DNA of 64,000 nt from Hygrocybe punicea (lineage: Eukaryota; Basidiomycota; Agaricomycetes; Agaricales; Hygrophoraceae): the NCBI GenBank assembly GCA_963556145.1, contig OY744463.1, positions 2,790,001-2,854,000 of the forward strand, written 5' to 3'. The notes beneath the pieces were generated by a model. It did not search any database. It was not told the origin of the DNA and was given only the letters and a program-made list of their open reading frames with translations. The position numbers and the translations under genes are program-made. This document shows positions 20,621-32,228 of this stretch, piece by piece (the stretch's first letter is position 1; each line of letters starts with the position of its first letter).

Positions 20621-21178
20621 TGTTACGGATCGCTGTTCTTATGGCGGACTCCGGCAACAACAAACCAAACGAGGATGTAATAAGAAAGAAGTGAGTACAA
20701 ACAAGGAAAAGGAGAGAGGAGTCTGGGTTTCTGGTAGCGGTCAAGGGAAGAGTAGCTAGACTAAACTTAAAGATTACTGACTATGAATGTCCATGATTAT
20801 ATACCGGTAAACGACTTTAGGGTCGGCTTCTTCGTCATGCGTGGTTGCAGGGAGGACGAGCTCCGAGATGAACGGCGTCTTGCTTGACTTCGTGGTCAAC
20901 GCATTTTGGGGTGCCAATGTGGTGGCCAATGGCTGCGTTGTGGGTCTGGTGTCAGCAGACAACTGATCCGGTGATTGTGTTGTGCAGTGTTGTTAAGTGC
21001 CTGTATGAGCGTGTATGATGTATCGGCAGTGATCGGGTGATGAGGGTAATCATATGGATTAGGATACCATTGTCGATTGTCGTCAATGATGTTCTGGACC
21101 CAGGTTATGACGTTGTTTGGGGATGTGGAATCAGAGACAGGGTCGGAAGTGGGGGTTAAATCGGGGTGAAACGTAACA
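20621..21178 (-). repeat. D 5' LTR
   Basis: 558 bp with TATATAA on the minus strand at 20803-20797, ~30-35 bp before the predicted transcript start at 20768. Confidence 0.92.
20768..20803 (-). promoter_or_regulatory. D LTR core promoter
   Basis: TATATAA (20803-20797) and a predicted start at 20768. The start is inferred from the 11-nt complementarity to the primer site. Confidence 0.6.
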
Positions 21179-21469
21179 TAGGGGCAAGTGGAGTGGAGAA
21201 TAGGAGGAATAGTGCTATGTACTAGGAGACGGGAAACGAAGGTACATGATATATAACAATAAATGTACTGATTCCGGGTCGTTAGGGACATTGCATCTTG
21301 AGTAGGAACGATTCTGGAGGCAGAATCTGGAGCGGAATTGATAGGAATGAGCAGAATTGAGCAGAATCGATGATATAGGAATGGGAATGGATGGGAGCGG
21401 TGTCAGATATGAAGGGGAAACAGATCCACATGATCTGGAGCCTCTACATCGTCCCACTCCTGAACCCGT

Positions 21470-22077
21470 TGTGACAGCGAGTTCCATTGTAGACCCGGAA
21501 TAGGAATCTACTAGAAGGGGTGATCTGCTAGAAAGAGATCAAAGGAGTAAAGTGTTTCTATGTAGTCTAGTCAATCGAACCCAAATCCAGGGTTCTGGAT
21601 CAGGGGGGAAGTGAAGGAAGTGGAGTACGAGGACTAATATGGGTGGTACAAATAGTGGACTAAGAAATAGAACTGAAGCAGAGTGATAACCTGTAATATG
21701 ATAGGATGTAATATGATATGGTTGTAGTATAAGGGTACATCTTTTATACTACTGGGAGTGATCCTGTGCTGTAGTAACTATGTACTACAAGCGAAGGCTG
21801 TAACTGATAGGGGAGGAGTGGAGTGGAGAATAGGAGGAATGGTGCTATGTACTAAGTAACAGGAAACGAAGATATATCATATGTAACTATATACGTAGTG
21901 ATTCCGGGTCGTTAGAGACATTGCATCTTGAGTATGAACGATTCCGGAGGGGGATCCAGAGCAGAATCGATGGAGAGGACTGGAATCGGGTGGAATCGAC
22001 GATACATGAATGAGAATGGACAGGGACAATGTGGGATATGAAGAGGGTTTGGGTCCAGATGGCCCAGAGCCTCTACA
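21470..22077 (-). mobile_element. B5: B-family LTR (608 bp)
   Basis: TGTGACAGCGAG to GCCTCTACA on the plus strand. Flanks CCGT (left) and ACGG (right) do not match, so the locus is probably a recombinant or deleted element. Only 21 bp of G gag sequence separate it from B4. Confidence 0.8.
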
Positions 22078-22697
22078 ACGGTCAAGAGAATACTGGCACG
22101 GGATCACCTAGCAAAGAATGAGAGGAATCACACACTACAGCATGCTCCTACTTATGGGATGTAAGATCCTCCCATTCAGCACTAAGACAACTGTCTTCAA
22201 GACTTTCTCGTGCTAGAAGACCATATTGGGCCTTGATCATGCGCTCCTCACCAAATTTGGAAGACGACGTTGACATTATCAAAGGCATCTCAATAATTCG
22301 GGCCTTGTTCAGGGAATCTTTGTTGCCATCATCATAAGCAGAAGGATGGATCATGTCTTGTAAATTCGCATGTTTCCGCTTCTTTTTGAACTTGACACAT
22401 GGTGATGCCTCAAATGCGGCACCCACAGATCAGCGTCGAACATGGCCGCCACCACCCAGCACCTAGCAGTCCATGAGCACAAAATAACAGTCATTCAAGG
22501 CATAAACATGATTAAAACATCAACCTACACTAATCATTGTATCGTCATATTTCATGGGACTATGCATGCTGTTGACACTGAGCATAGACAGGGGACGGAG
22601 TTGATTGTGTGGCAAAAGGTGTTCATCGAAAAGATGGCCATGAGGCGGGTGCTGTTTGTCGTCACCGAATACTGAGTCGGAAGACATGGAGGACCGT

Positions 22698-24408
22698 TGT
22701 AGTAGTGGGTAGTGCCCCACTACTACTAGTAGATCACGTGATTGTTCCGTAGGATTACATGATGTCTTAGATAGGATATGAGACTTCGGCTTGTCACACC
22801 ACCCCGAGACCACTGAGGCACCAGTAGGGACCCCTAGTCCCTACTACACCTGGTGATGAGAGTGTGATTCGTCTCACGTTTGCTTTTCTCACCAACCTCT
22901 GGCTTTGTTTGAGCTTTTTTTGAGCTTTTCTACTGGTTTTCTCGCCCTTACAGTTTTTTCACGCGGTATCACCACTCAGTTGCAGAGCGACCCCCATTCT
23001 TCATCCATGCCCAGCTACACGGCCACCCGCATCCTCGCCAGACACTCTGCGAGCCCTCGCATCTGACAGAAGTGCCATAGCCGCCGTTTTTCAAGACAAA
23101 ACGGCCAATCCGCGCACAGCCAACGTCACTGTTTTAGCTGCCCCGTCTTCATAGTTCATAGCCCCACAACACGACCACACGACCCCACGAATCTATGTAT
23201 GACATACCAAGAGCCCCCGTCCACTTGCGTCACCTCAAGAGGGACGTAGCCGGCCTTTATGGCCGTCCAGCGACGCGCCACGTCACCAGAAGTTCGACCC
23301 CCCATTTTCCGTGTACCCAAGCCCTTCAACATGCGCGCTCGATGCGCCCGGTTCGCTAACGGCCCACGTCCCAGAGCTCCATGTACCCCATGTACGCCCT
23401 ACGCAAGCCACCCCCACTGATTTAGAGCCCCCGCGTTCCGCCACGTCACAAAAGTTCAACCCCGTTTTTCATGTACCCAGGCCCCACACGTATTCGCGCC
23501 AGCACCCACCATCATGATTGAAGTACCAGGAGCCCCCGTCCACACGCGCTACCCTAAACGAATGAACGCCGGCCTTTACGGCCACCCCACAGACACGCCG
23601 CATCACCCAGAGTCTGACCCCCGTTTTTTGCCACCCCAAGCCCCACATACCCCCATTACATCCCACAAACCCACGCGCGAGGCCGGAGAACCTTGCGTTC
23701 ACCCCTCGTCACCCCACATAGCCCCATATTTTGTCATAGAGCCGAGTTATTGCCAGCCCACCTAGTTTTTTCGTAAGTTCCCCATCCCGTGTTCACCCTT
23801 TCGACTCCCCACAGCCCGTTCAACACCCGACGACCTGCTGTTACCCCAAGTTCACTGAAACAAACCAAAGTTGTCCCTTTTTAACCTACCACCATACTGT
23901 CTCATCACCCCATATGCCCATTTTTGTTTTGTTACCCATTACCCTCCATCTAGCCTACATTGTCATTGTCCCCAATCATTATTCCCCATATCTAGTACCC
24001 CTACCCCATGCCACACCAACACATTACGAGTTTTTCACGTCCCTTCGAGAGTTACACTCTGAGCACAGGCGATTCGGTCGGCAGGCGATATCTTGAGCTG
24101 GTGGTGGCATCCACTGGGGGGCATATCACTGTCGGCAGCGTTTCATAAGTCCTCGACGGAGTTGGAGTTTTGAGTTGGAGTTTGGGAGTTTTTGTGAGTG
24201 TTGGTTTTTTGGCTCCACAGTGGTGAGGACACCACTGTTTTTTTCGAGGGGGGTACATGTAGTAGTGGGTAGTGCCCCACTACTACTAGTAGATCATGTG
24301 ATCGTTCTGTAGGATTACATGATGTCTTAGATAGGATATGAGACTTCAGCTTGTCACACCACCCCGAGACCACTGAGGCACCAGTAGGGACCCCTAGTCC
24401 CTACTACA
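22698..24408 (+). mobile_element. E: small non-autonomous LTR element (1711 bp)
   Basis: 151-bp LTRs at 22698-22848 and 24258-24408, ends TGTAGTAGTGGG and CCCTACTACA. Flanked by CCGT at 22694-22697 and 24409-24412. Two nt after the left LTR comes TGGTGATGAGAG, a primer-site-like start. A GAGGGGGGTACA polypurine tract abuts the right LTR. The LTRs differ at a handful of transition positions. No gag or pol. Only a Pro/His-rich coding stretch lies inside. Size class and structure fit TRIM/SMART-like elements. It splits gene P. Confidence 0.88.
23311..23765 (+). pseudogene. Pro/His/Thr-rich coding remnant in E
   Basis: Two overlapping frames (23311-23517 and 23514-23765) encode Pro-rich sequence with motifs such as VPELHVPHVRPTQATPTDLE and FHVPRPHTYS. 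These resemble the repeats at 8.9-11.1 kb. No start context, no domain. Probably a degenerate relic of the repeat protein. Confidence 0.4.
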
Positions 24409-27400
24409 CCGTTGACCAGTCTTGTTGAACAGGGAATCATCCATGGAAGACCTCCTATCATTGTCCAGAATCGAATCAAATGACGAACGATTCCCGAGAC
24501 GTTCATTCGCAACACTCTCAGGAGGGGACGCTGAAATTGAGGTCAGCGGCATACTCTGCTCACACTTCTCAAACATCTTGTTGCCCATCACCGAAAACTC
24601 ACTTGTCATTGAATCGATCAACAGTTCCTGACGATGTTGAGCCAAGCAGCCCTTCCACCATGCGCCCCATACATTGCATATGAATGTGCCACCGAACTGG
24701 CACCTGCACTGGAGTCACTCCGTCGATGACCACCAAAGCTCTGGTTGTATAAACTGATTGGTGGTCCTTGGGAGGCGATGGACATGATTGAGTTGTGCCG
24801 ATGGTGCTCACGGTTGCACGGCTGTATGACTTGTGACAATGCCGGTGCCCAGAAATAGAAACTCGATGCGTCACTGTCCACACGCCTACGCTGGGGCAGT
24901 TGATGGATAAACGAGAATGTATCGTCGACATTCATCGACATGGAGTGAGTCAAATCTTCGGATGAAGGCCTCTCGGATAAACTGGGCAGGCCATACTCAA
25001 ATGGATCAATAGAGCCGGGGTTGATGATGAATCCATACGATGACACCGAGGCAATGCTAAACAGAGACTCATGTCGCCCATGCACTGCTCTGCATGATGA
25101 CACGTTAACGGAAGGGTAGAATGCAGGCCTGTTGGCAAATTCGAAGCCCCGTCATACCTCCTTGAAGGACTCAAATCCTGCAAAGCTGAGCTCGGAGGAG
25201 TGTCTGAAGTGCCTACTGGCATGCATGTTCAGCGGAGTGTCCCTTGCTTGGCGTTTAGAGCTGGAGTCCGAGTTGAGATGCATCTGGGGGCCTGCAGGGG
25301 GATATCGACAGCATTAGCGAATATGGATTTGAGTACTGCACTGTCTTCTTCTATCGCTGACGAGTTTGACAACGAACAAGGATGTGAGGGAGGGGGGATG
25401 ATATCTGACAAAGTCAATGGCTTCTTCGGTTGCTTGGCCTCCTGTGGTCAACCACCAAACTTGAACTCTGTGTTGAGCTGCCCATCTGATGGCCTGGAAC
25501 CCATGGATGATTGGCTCTTTGATAGGTGGGGAGAATAGTCGTGGTTCAAAATGAAGTTGTCCTGAGACTCCTCCGTGATGCCCAAGCTGTCAGATCCAGG
25601 GAGCAATGTTGGTTCCTTCACATCAATGATCCTTGAAGCTGAAAACTCATGAAAGCCTAGCTGCAGACTGAACACACCCTCGGAGCTCTCCTCCTTTGTT
25701 AGCTCGGCTGCGAGCACTCACACGGCAGGTGTAGGCATGGTTTGTACAGGGGGGATCTCGACATCCAAAAATCCATTCTTGAACCCATACCACAGGTGAA
25801 TCTTCGTGGGTGTACGGAACGCATTCTCAAGCTGCTCAACAAAGCTACGCCGATCCGACCCACCGGATTCGTTCAATTTTTTGAGCTCCCCAGTGAAATC
25901 AAATGACTTCTTGGTATCATCCTCGGAAGATGAATGACACCCCTCGTCAACTTCAACAAGGTTCTGCTCATCGTCAATCAACTGAGTGCAGAACATGGGT
26001 AAAGGGGCAGCAGGAGGAGTAGGAGCTACATCGACTGCCGCTGGTATCAGAAGCAGCTCCACAGGTGGCAACCCAGGTGACGGCAGGGAGGGTTTCACAC
26101 CTGCTCCAGAAAACTCTAATGTATCCTCCAAATACCAACCACCCTCCTCATCTGACTGGCCCGCCAAGATGACTTGCAACTCATTCGGGATATCAGAGTC
26201 TGGATCATTTGCATCTAGAGGAGGCTCTGCATATCCATCTTCTACCGATGCCCCCATTGTCCCACCTAATCCCATCACGCGCTTCGCTTCAGGTGGGATT
26301 GGCATGCTTGCACCCCCCTGGCTGCCTCTGAGCTCTGTGGGCACTATGGATGAACACTTCCTTGCACATGAGTAACCTTCAGCTCCCTTGAATACATGGC
26401 TCGGCGAAGGCGACGCTCTGGCGTCAAAGGAACCAGAGTGCAAGGACGAGCAGGAGCCAAAAGTGAGCGACATAGCGCATGAATAGTCCAGCTGACATGG
26501 TGAATGGTAGGTGTTGGGGATGCCGAGCGCGCACTAGTAGCAGGGGTTACCCATTTTCCCGGATGGGACATAGTGGCTGAAACACTGGCAAAGGATTGGC
26601 AGCCGGGGAAGGTGTCATGGTGCATTTGTGACTCAAGTGGAGCTTATGACCTTGAGCCAAGGGAGTCGATACTGAATCTCCAGTTGTGGCCAGAGTGGTT
26701 GTCTTAATGGGAGTATTGGACAGAGAAATTGAGTTGTTCAAAGTTGCTCCACAGTGCTATTTCTTGACCGATGAGTCCCATAGCCGAGTGGGACGTTGGC
26801 TTTTCCCAAGACTGAGCATATGGCTGCAACTTGAAAGAACCTATAGATGCCAGACTTTTATGCAGGCCGCCTTTCAATGGACTGTCAGGGACACGATCCT
26901 TGTTTGTTGGGCTATTACCGTTGGCATGCAGGTCTGAAGTGAGGGGGGACGGGCACAAGGGCGTCATATCGGGTGTTCCAGGCATCGCCTGCAGGTTGAG
27001 ATGGTCGATCAACTGGGCAAGATCATTGGTAGCAGCATCTAGAATAAAAATGACACCTGGAAGAGGAATCAACTCGTCAGCCAATGTACTAGATACAATA
27101 GAAATACATCAATACACACCATCTTCATCCTCACATATCCCTTGCGGCCTGGCTTTCCTGAGCAGCTGCTCCGAAACTGGTTGTGGGTGTGCCCTCCTCA
27201 CTGGTGTCCCAGGAGTCACACAGTTGCCAAGGTCCACCACCATCTTATCTTCTGGTGCATAGTGTCCATCCACAGTGGCCTCCTCAACAGTCACACACCT
27301 TCAACAGCAAAGTCCACCTTCTCCCTTCCAAACTGTGTCTGCTCTCCCTCTACTCCGCTTCCCTCCATTTCGCCTCAACCTCCACTTCCTTATCAGCTTC

Positions 27401-28877
27401 AACTTTGTATTCCCACCAATCTCTCGCTCCTGCCTTCGCCGCTCCTTTGCCGTCTCCAGGCACTCCTTGTCCCACTGTGCAGAATACCCGGATGATAGGC
27501 AGGATGTCCCTGATGCAGATGAAAGTGGGCGCAGAGATGATCCACTTGACATCGTAAATCCGCTATGTGTCCGCACACCCACATGTGTATTTCCGGGGGC
27601 AGGAACTGACTCGAACGGCAGCCGATTACTGGACACGGTAGACCCACCGCGCAGTGTGGGCATGCGGATTGACACGGGAAGTCCAAGACCGAGAATGCTC
27701 TGCTTCTTCCCTACCATCTTCACCTTGCCCGCTGGGCTTGCCGAGCTTAGGGCGCCGGCTTCAAAACTGCTTGTCGACATGTGTGCCATTTGCACCTTTG
27801 TGGCAACTTCTCCCCCTCAATCTCCTTGTGCTTCCTCAATTTCTTCTCCTTGCCTTCCTTCTTCTGCTTCTTCTGCTTCTGTCCTTCGACCCCATCATAT
27901 TTCATTTCTTGTGCTTGCATCCTCAGTGCCTTTGAGTTGAGCCCAACTGTCAATATGCGCTAGAGAGCGCACGGACCAGATCGCATGCGAGGCGATCGAG
28001 CCCGAGCCCGAATGCCTGGCCAAAGCTGCAGGGGGACCGGTGCCACCTGGAACAGCGAGCAACCCACCAGTCGTGGGTGTGCCTGATCAGGAGTTCATCA
28101 GAGGTGGGGAAGGATGAACACTGTCTTGTGAGGTATTATCGAAGGGAGAATTAGTGGGTGAAGGATCCCGGAATCGAACAAGTTAAAACACATGCAGGCT
28201 TCCAGAGAAATCTTACTGGGTTCAGGGGCTGCGGAAGAAATGGGAGGATGTCAATATTAATTCCCCAGAGCAGTGGATGCAGGGCAGACAAAAATAACCT
28301 ACATTTCGCATGTGTCTCAAGTTCATGTTCCTCCTTTTGTTTCTCCTTCTCCCCCCCCTTGGAATCCTTCCTCCTGCGGCTGATACTCCATCACTTATCC
28401 CTGTCCCTCTCCTTCTCCTGGACCTTGAGCCAGAGTACTGACTGATTCTGGGGAGCAATTGATGGTATATTTGTGACCTTGTCCAGAACACCCCAGTTCA
28501 TCCCAACTGCTTCTTCTTCGCCATGACGATATCACCGATGTCTGGGTCTTGTGTGGAGTCGATGAAGATCTCGAAACCGTCGTGGCCAGAGGACCCATGA
28601 CCCACGGCATTTGAGAGATTCCGGGCACAGTTCCAATCCTGGTCCTTGTCCCTGGCGCCTACTATGCCAAGAAGGCTAAGCTTGGACTTTTTTAGGATGA
28701 GCAACAGCATCAGAGTGGGGTGGAAGGTGCACCAGGAGGTGCTGCTGGCGAGAGATGCAGAGGGGAGCTGACAGGTCGAGGTGACTTGGAGGGGTATAAG
28801 GTTGATGGCATTCAAGTTCATATCCTGCTCGTCAGCCTGAGCGCTCAGTGCAAAGTCAGACATAAACACTATAAAAA

Positions 28878-30875
28878 TTAAAATACGGATTCAAACATGT
28901 GATGATCGGCATATTTGTTGACATAGAATGCTCAAAAACTGTCAAGAGAGCGAGAAAAATGAAAACCAGGTGGTAAAAAACTATTGCCATATACTCCAAT
29001 GAGATATGCAGCACAGACCACACAGTCAAGGTGAATGACAGCAAGGGGTCCATCAGCATTTGGTGTGGGTTTCACCATCCACATGCCAGTGTCAACATCA
29101 GGTCCATCGCCAATGTGTGAGAACCAATGGATCAGGGCACAGGGATAGGTAGTACCACAGAAATTGAAAGAAAAAAAACACAATACACGTGCGATGTCGA
29201 GACCACGCATGCCTTCAAGGTCCTGATTTGAGTTCACGAGCACACAGTCATATCGAGATGGGCCCTTTTGCCACAAGGGGGTTGCACAAATACGTTCACG
29301 ATGCATACCACCAATCCCACTGGGATCACTAGGTGCATAATACGTGGCAACAGCTGATAGGTAAACAGCAACCTTCCCATCAAAGGATGGGCAGGCAGTG
29401 AGTGGAACTTCAGAAGACGTTAGAGGGCCATTGAGGTGAAGCTGATCATAGAGGAACCGGTGCATAAGAATGGGAAAATGGGGGACATTGAGTTCGGTGG
29501 CTAGCTGTTCCACCCAATATCGTTTATAGACAGTCCTGGCGAGATCAACCTGTGCAAGGTCGGTTGGCCCAGCAACAGCTCCATCCTCATCATTATCCTC
29601 ATCATCTTGGTCAACAGAGTTGTGAGTGGTGTCATCGGGATTGTGACCTTGATCCTGCCCTGTGTCACATTAAATAATTTGCCAGCTGAATTGGTGGATG
29701 CTGCTTACTGGCTAGAGAGATGGCAGTGGAAAGACAGGTACCATTGAGCATTCCTCGACTAGTAAAATCAACACGACTTGCTGTGATTTTGTCGAGCCAC
29801 TGATTTGTCAGCAGCATTTGCCCGAGGGCTTCATAATGACTTGACCGCTGCCACGGTTCCTTGACAGCCTTGATGTGTTTTGATTCTGTAATTGAGGAAC
29901 ACAAGCCATTTGGCGCACCAAACATCCAAATAAGGTGGAGGTAATGAATAAGAGTGTTGTCGTGGAAGGGAAAATTCAGTGGGATGAACTCCGGTTGTCT
30001 GGAAGATGACGCGATGCTTATGGAATCATTCAACTGCATCCTCCAGCTGTTGAAGGCTTGTTTGGGTGTGAATATTGCGCTGAGCAAGGTAACAGAAATC
30101 CAAAAAGGCATTAAATGTGCGGACCATGTCCCAAGGTACATGCCCTTCAATTGCTGGAAGGTACACCTGAAGTTTTGGCAAATTAGACTGATAGAAATCA
30201 AACTCGCGGCATACAAACCTTTATCAAGGCATTAGAGTCATCCCCAGTCCATTGTTTGAAACCTCGACCCTGTGGGAATCGCCGTAGACCAGAAAAGGGA
30301 GCAACGGCCGCAATACTGATTCAGTATAATGAGTGAGATGTAAAAATGGTAAAAGAATGGCAACAGACTGATGATCAATGTCATCTAATATTTCATTAGC
30401 TCGTGCTGGGCCATGGGCCTGAATAAGGTAATCTTCTACCCATGTGACCAAATGATCCTTAAATGTGCCTTTGACGACTTGGTGGAGAAGGTCTGGAGCG
30501 ATGAGCTCGTGTATGTCAGCTTGCGGAAAATCATTTGTAAATGGCTGGGCATCAATAGAATGTAAGCAATGACTCATAGCGAACAATATCTATGCTACTC
30601 ACAGTTACATCGCCAACAACACCAAACTCGTCCCATAAAACACCTAATTCCAATGTTTCGACCAGTAAATCTGTATGCTCATGGGACCAGCATCCCCCAT
30701 CAGGCTCGCTGTCAAGGTCTTGGCGTGGTGCTCTGCACCTAAGAATCCAAGGTTTAGAATAAAATAAATCAAAGCCAAGGGGTGACTTACCGTGGACACC
30801 AGCCTTGAATGATGCATGAAAGGAGAGCCTGTTCAGGATAATCAGCAATATATGGTCCAAGGCCATATATCACAC
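28878..30875 (-). pseudogene. Plavaka transposase, C-terminal half
   Basis: Continues the gene started at 55747. The first codons after the insertion junction read VIYGLGPYIADYPEQALLSC, then an intron (GTAAGT donor near 30790). Further blocks are CWSHEHTDLLVETL, IHELIAPDLLHQVVKGTFKDHLVTWVEDYL, FGAPNGLCSSITESKHIK, AVKEPWQRSSHYEALGQMLL, and the C-terminus VYGNSFLPPGFHFSRSLDSF, TGA, AFYVNKYADHH. Exons are separated by short introns. The final TAA is at 28878-28880, with the next gene (P) starting 15 bp on. The motifs are those I know from basidiomycete Plavaka transposases. In-frame TGAs make it inactive. Confidence 0.85.
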
Positions 30876-31763
30876 TGTAGATGCGGGTTCTAGGTGGCTT
30901 CGGAACAATAAAGAAGATGATCCTAACCTGTGGGTGTCAGCGTAGAAGTGACTGGATAAATCAGTGTCAGGAATAGTAGTAAAAGGAAGGGAATGTTAGT
31001 AAAAGTAAAGCCGCTGCGTAAAACTGGACTAATAACGACGAATCCAGCGATGAACGGAGTGAAAGCGGACAAATAATGAAGAACCCGACTATGCCGACGA
31101 TGTCGGGTACGGGGGGTCGGGTCAGGTCAGGTCAGAAACGATGAACAAATAACGAGAACAATGATAAAGACGATGAAATGAACTATAATAATCTAAGGGT
31201 CTACAAGGACGAGCATTTGAAGTGATCAAAATGATTCTGACTATGAGGGAAACGGGGACTAAGGGTATGTTTTTTGTACGGTCATCGGGGACCGTTTTTA
31301 TAGTACAGGAAATAGTAATCTACTTTTGGACATGTCTATTTCGGCCGATGGTAAGCTACAAAGAAAGGTTGGAATGGGGATGTGGAAAGGGGGGTTGCAA
31401 AGTGACGAAGACAGGAATATGGAGGGGAAAACAAATATCCATGAAAAAGATGGAAAATGTCCTACATATCTCCGAAAGGACGACGGGATGCATAAATATG
31501 GTAAGTCCGAAGTCGGGGATTGAGTCCAATGAGATCCATCTTCTAGAATTGGAACTCCGAGGCGTTTGAGGCTGCCGGATTTGGTCTGAAAGCGGCTGTG
31601 ACAAAGCGGCATGTGTCGGGTTACATCAGTCATGTCGGGTCACATCACATCACATCACGTCGGGTTACGTTGGGTTCGAATGCGAGTTGAATAGAGGCAT
31701 TGGGTTCGTCTGGATTTGTGATATATCGAGGATACGGACTCAGAGGGACGTCGACCCTCTACA
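30876..31763 (-). repeat. A 3' LTR (A2)
   Basis: TGTAGATGCGGG to GACCCTCTACA on the plus strand, 888 bp. It shares subfamily-specific variants with 53365-54274 (for example near 31365-31400). Confidence 0.9.
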
Positions 31764-32228
31764 TCTCCAGGGTACTTTAAATAAAGACCATCCCTGGTCG
31801 ATACTAAGTGGACTCGGGACTCGGATGCGTGAGATGAGGCCGACGTGGTGGTCGTGGAATCGGGTTCGATGGGACAAGGCAGGTTGTGGACAATGTGAAG
31901 GGGGAGAGCGGGTGGTGACTAGTGGAACATGGTGGAGAGTCGGAGGGTGGAGAACAAAGGCGGGTGATGCCGGTGTCCGGAAATACATAGAAAAGAAACT
32001 ATAGTGACAATATAACCAAGCGGAAATGAAGGAAGCAGCGGAAAGCTACAAGGGTGGGACAAATATGCAGCGGAAATGCAAAATAGATAAAAGGGAATAA
32101 ATGTCGGTGATCGGAAAGGAAGGTTACAGGGTAAGATCAAAATGTGAAATGGGATCAAGGGTGGGTGACAGAAATAACAAAGGCATGAGTGGAAACACGT
32201 AGGGCATAAGCGGAAACGACATAAAGTA
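31764..32228 (-). other. A interior next to 3' LTR
   Basis: Begins TCTCC..GGG, then AAAGACCATCCCTGGTCGA, a block also found inside the 3' LTRs of B1 (near 2095) and C (near 37865). So it is a conserved element-end motif, possibly part of plus-strand priming. No gene is seen. Confidence 0.5.

Larger units (their letters stand above)
14219..21178 (-). mobile_element. D: chromodomain Ty3/Gypsy retrotransposon (6960 bp)
   Basis: 558-bp LTRs at 14219-14776 and 20621-21178, flanked by TAGGG at 14214-14218 and 21179-21183. Sense strand is minus: gag, then protease-RT-RNase H, then integrase with a chromodomain. Pol carries TGA codons at 18807 and 17188 and a frameshift near 18005. Most differences between the two LTRs are C/T or G/A at CpG. 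D lacks the tRNA-type primer site of the A/B/C families and looks self-primed. It sits inside LTR B4. Confidence 0.93.
13682..21448 (-). mobile_element. B4: B-family solo LTR split by a MITE and element D
   Basis: LTR segments 13682-13779, 13989-14218 and 21184-21448 read continuously when the hAT MITE (13780-13980) and element D (14219-21178) with their duplications are removed. The outer flanks are TCAT (13678-13681) and TCGT (21449-21452), a 4-bp duplication differing by one CpG transition. Confidence 0.75.
22148..28863 (-). pseudogene. P: long Ser/Pro-rich protein gene, decayed, split by element E
   Basis: Segments in several frames read one protein. N-terminus at 28863 (MSDFALSA, MNLNAINL, DPDIGDIVM). 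Then 27795-27301 (LGLGLPVSIRMPTLRG), 27294 (TVEEATVDG, EDEDG), and an intact intron 27119-27057 that joins EDEDG to VIFILDAATND. Then 27056-25718 (DDTKKSFDFTGELKKLNESG, SFVEQLENAF) and 25500-22148 (RPSSEDLTHSMSMNVDDTFSF, SMDDSLFNKTGQ | SSMSSDSVFGDD). Element E splits the last pair and the frame resumes exactly. No domain is recognised; low-complexity Ser/Thr/Pro linkers with short conserved blocks suggest a regulatory or scaffold protein. Several frameshifts make it non-functional. The retained intron shows it is not a retrocopy. I have an unverified impression of related multicopy Agaricomycete proteins. Confidence 0.6.

Noticed and set aside
13682..22077. B4 and B5 as the two LTRs of one element
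   Set aside because: B4 has its own duplication (TCAT/TCGT); the 21 bp between them continues the gag of G, not an element interior.
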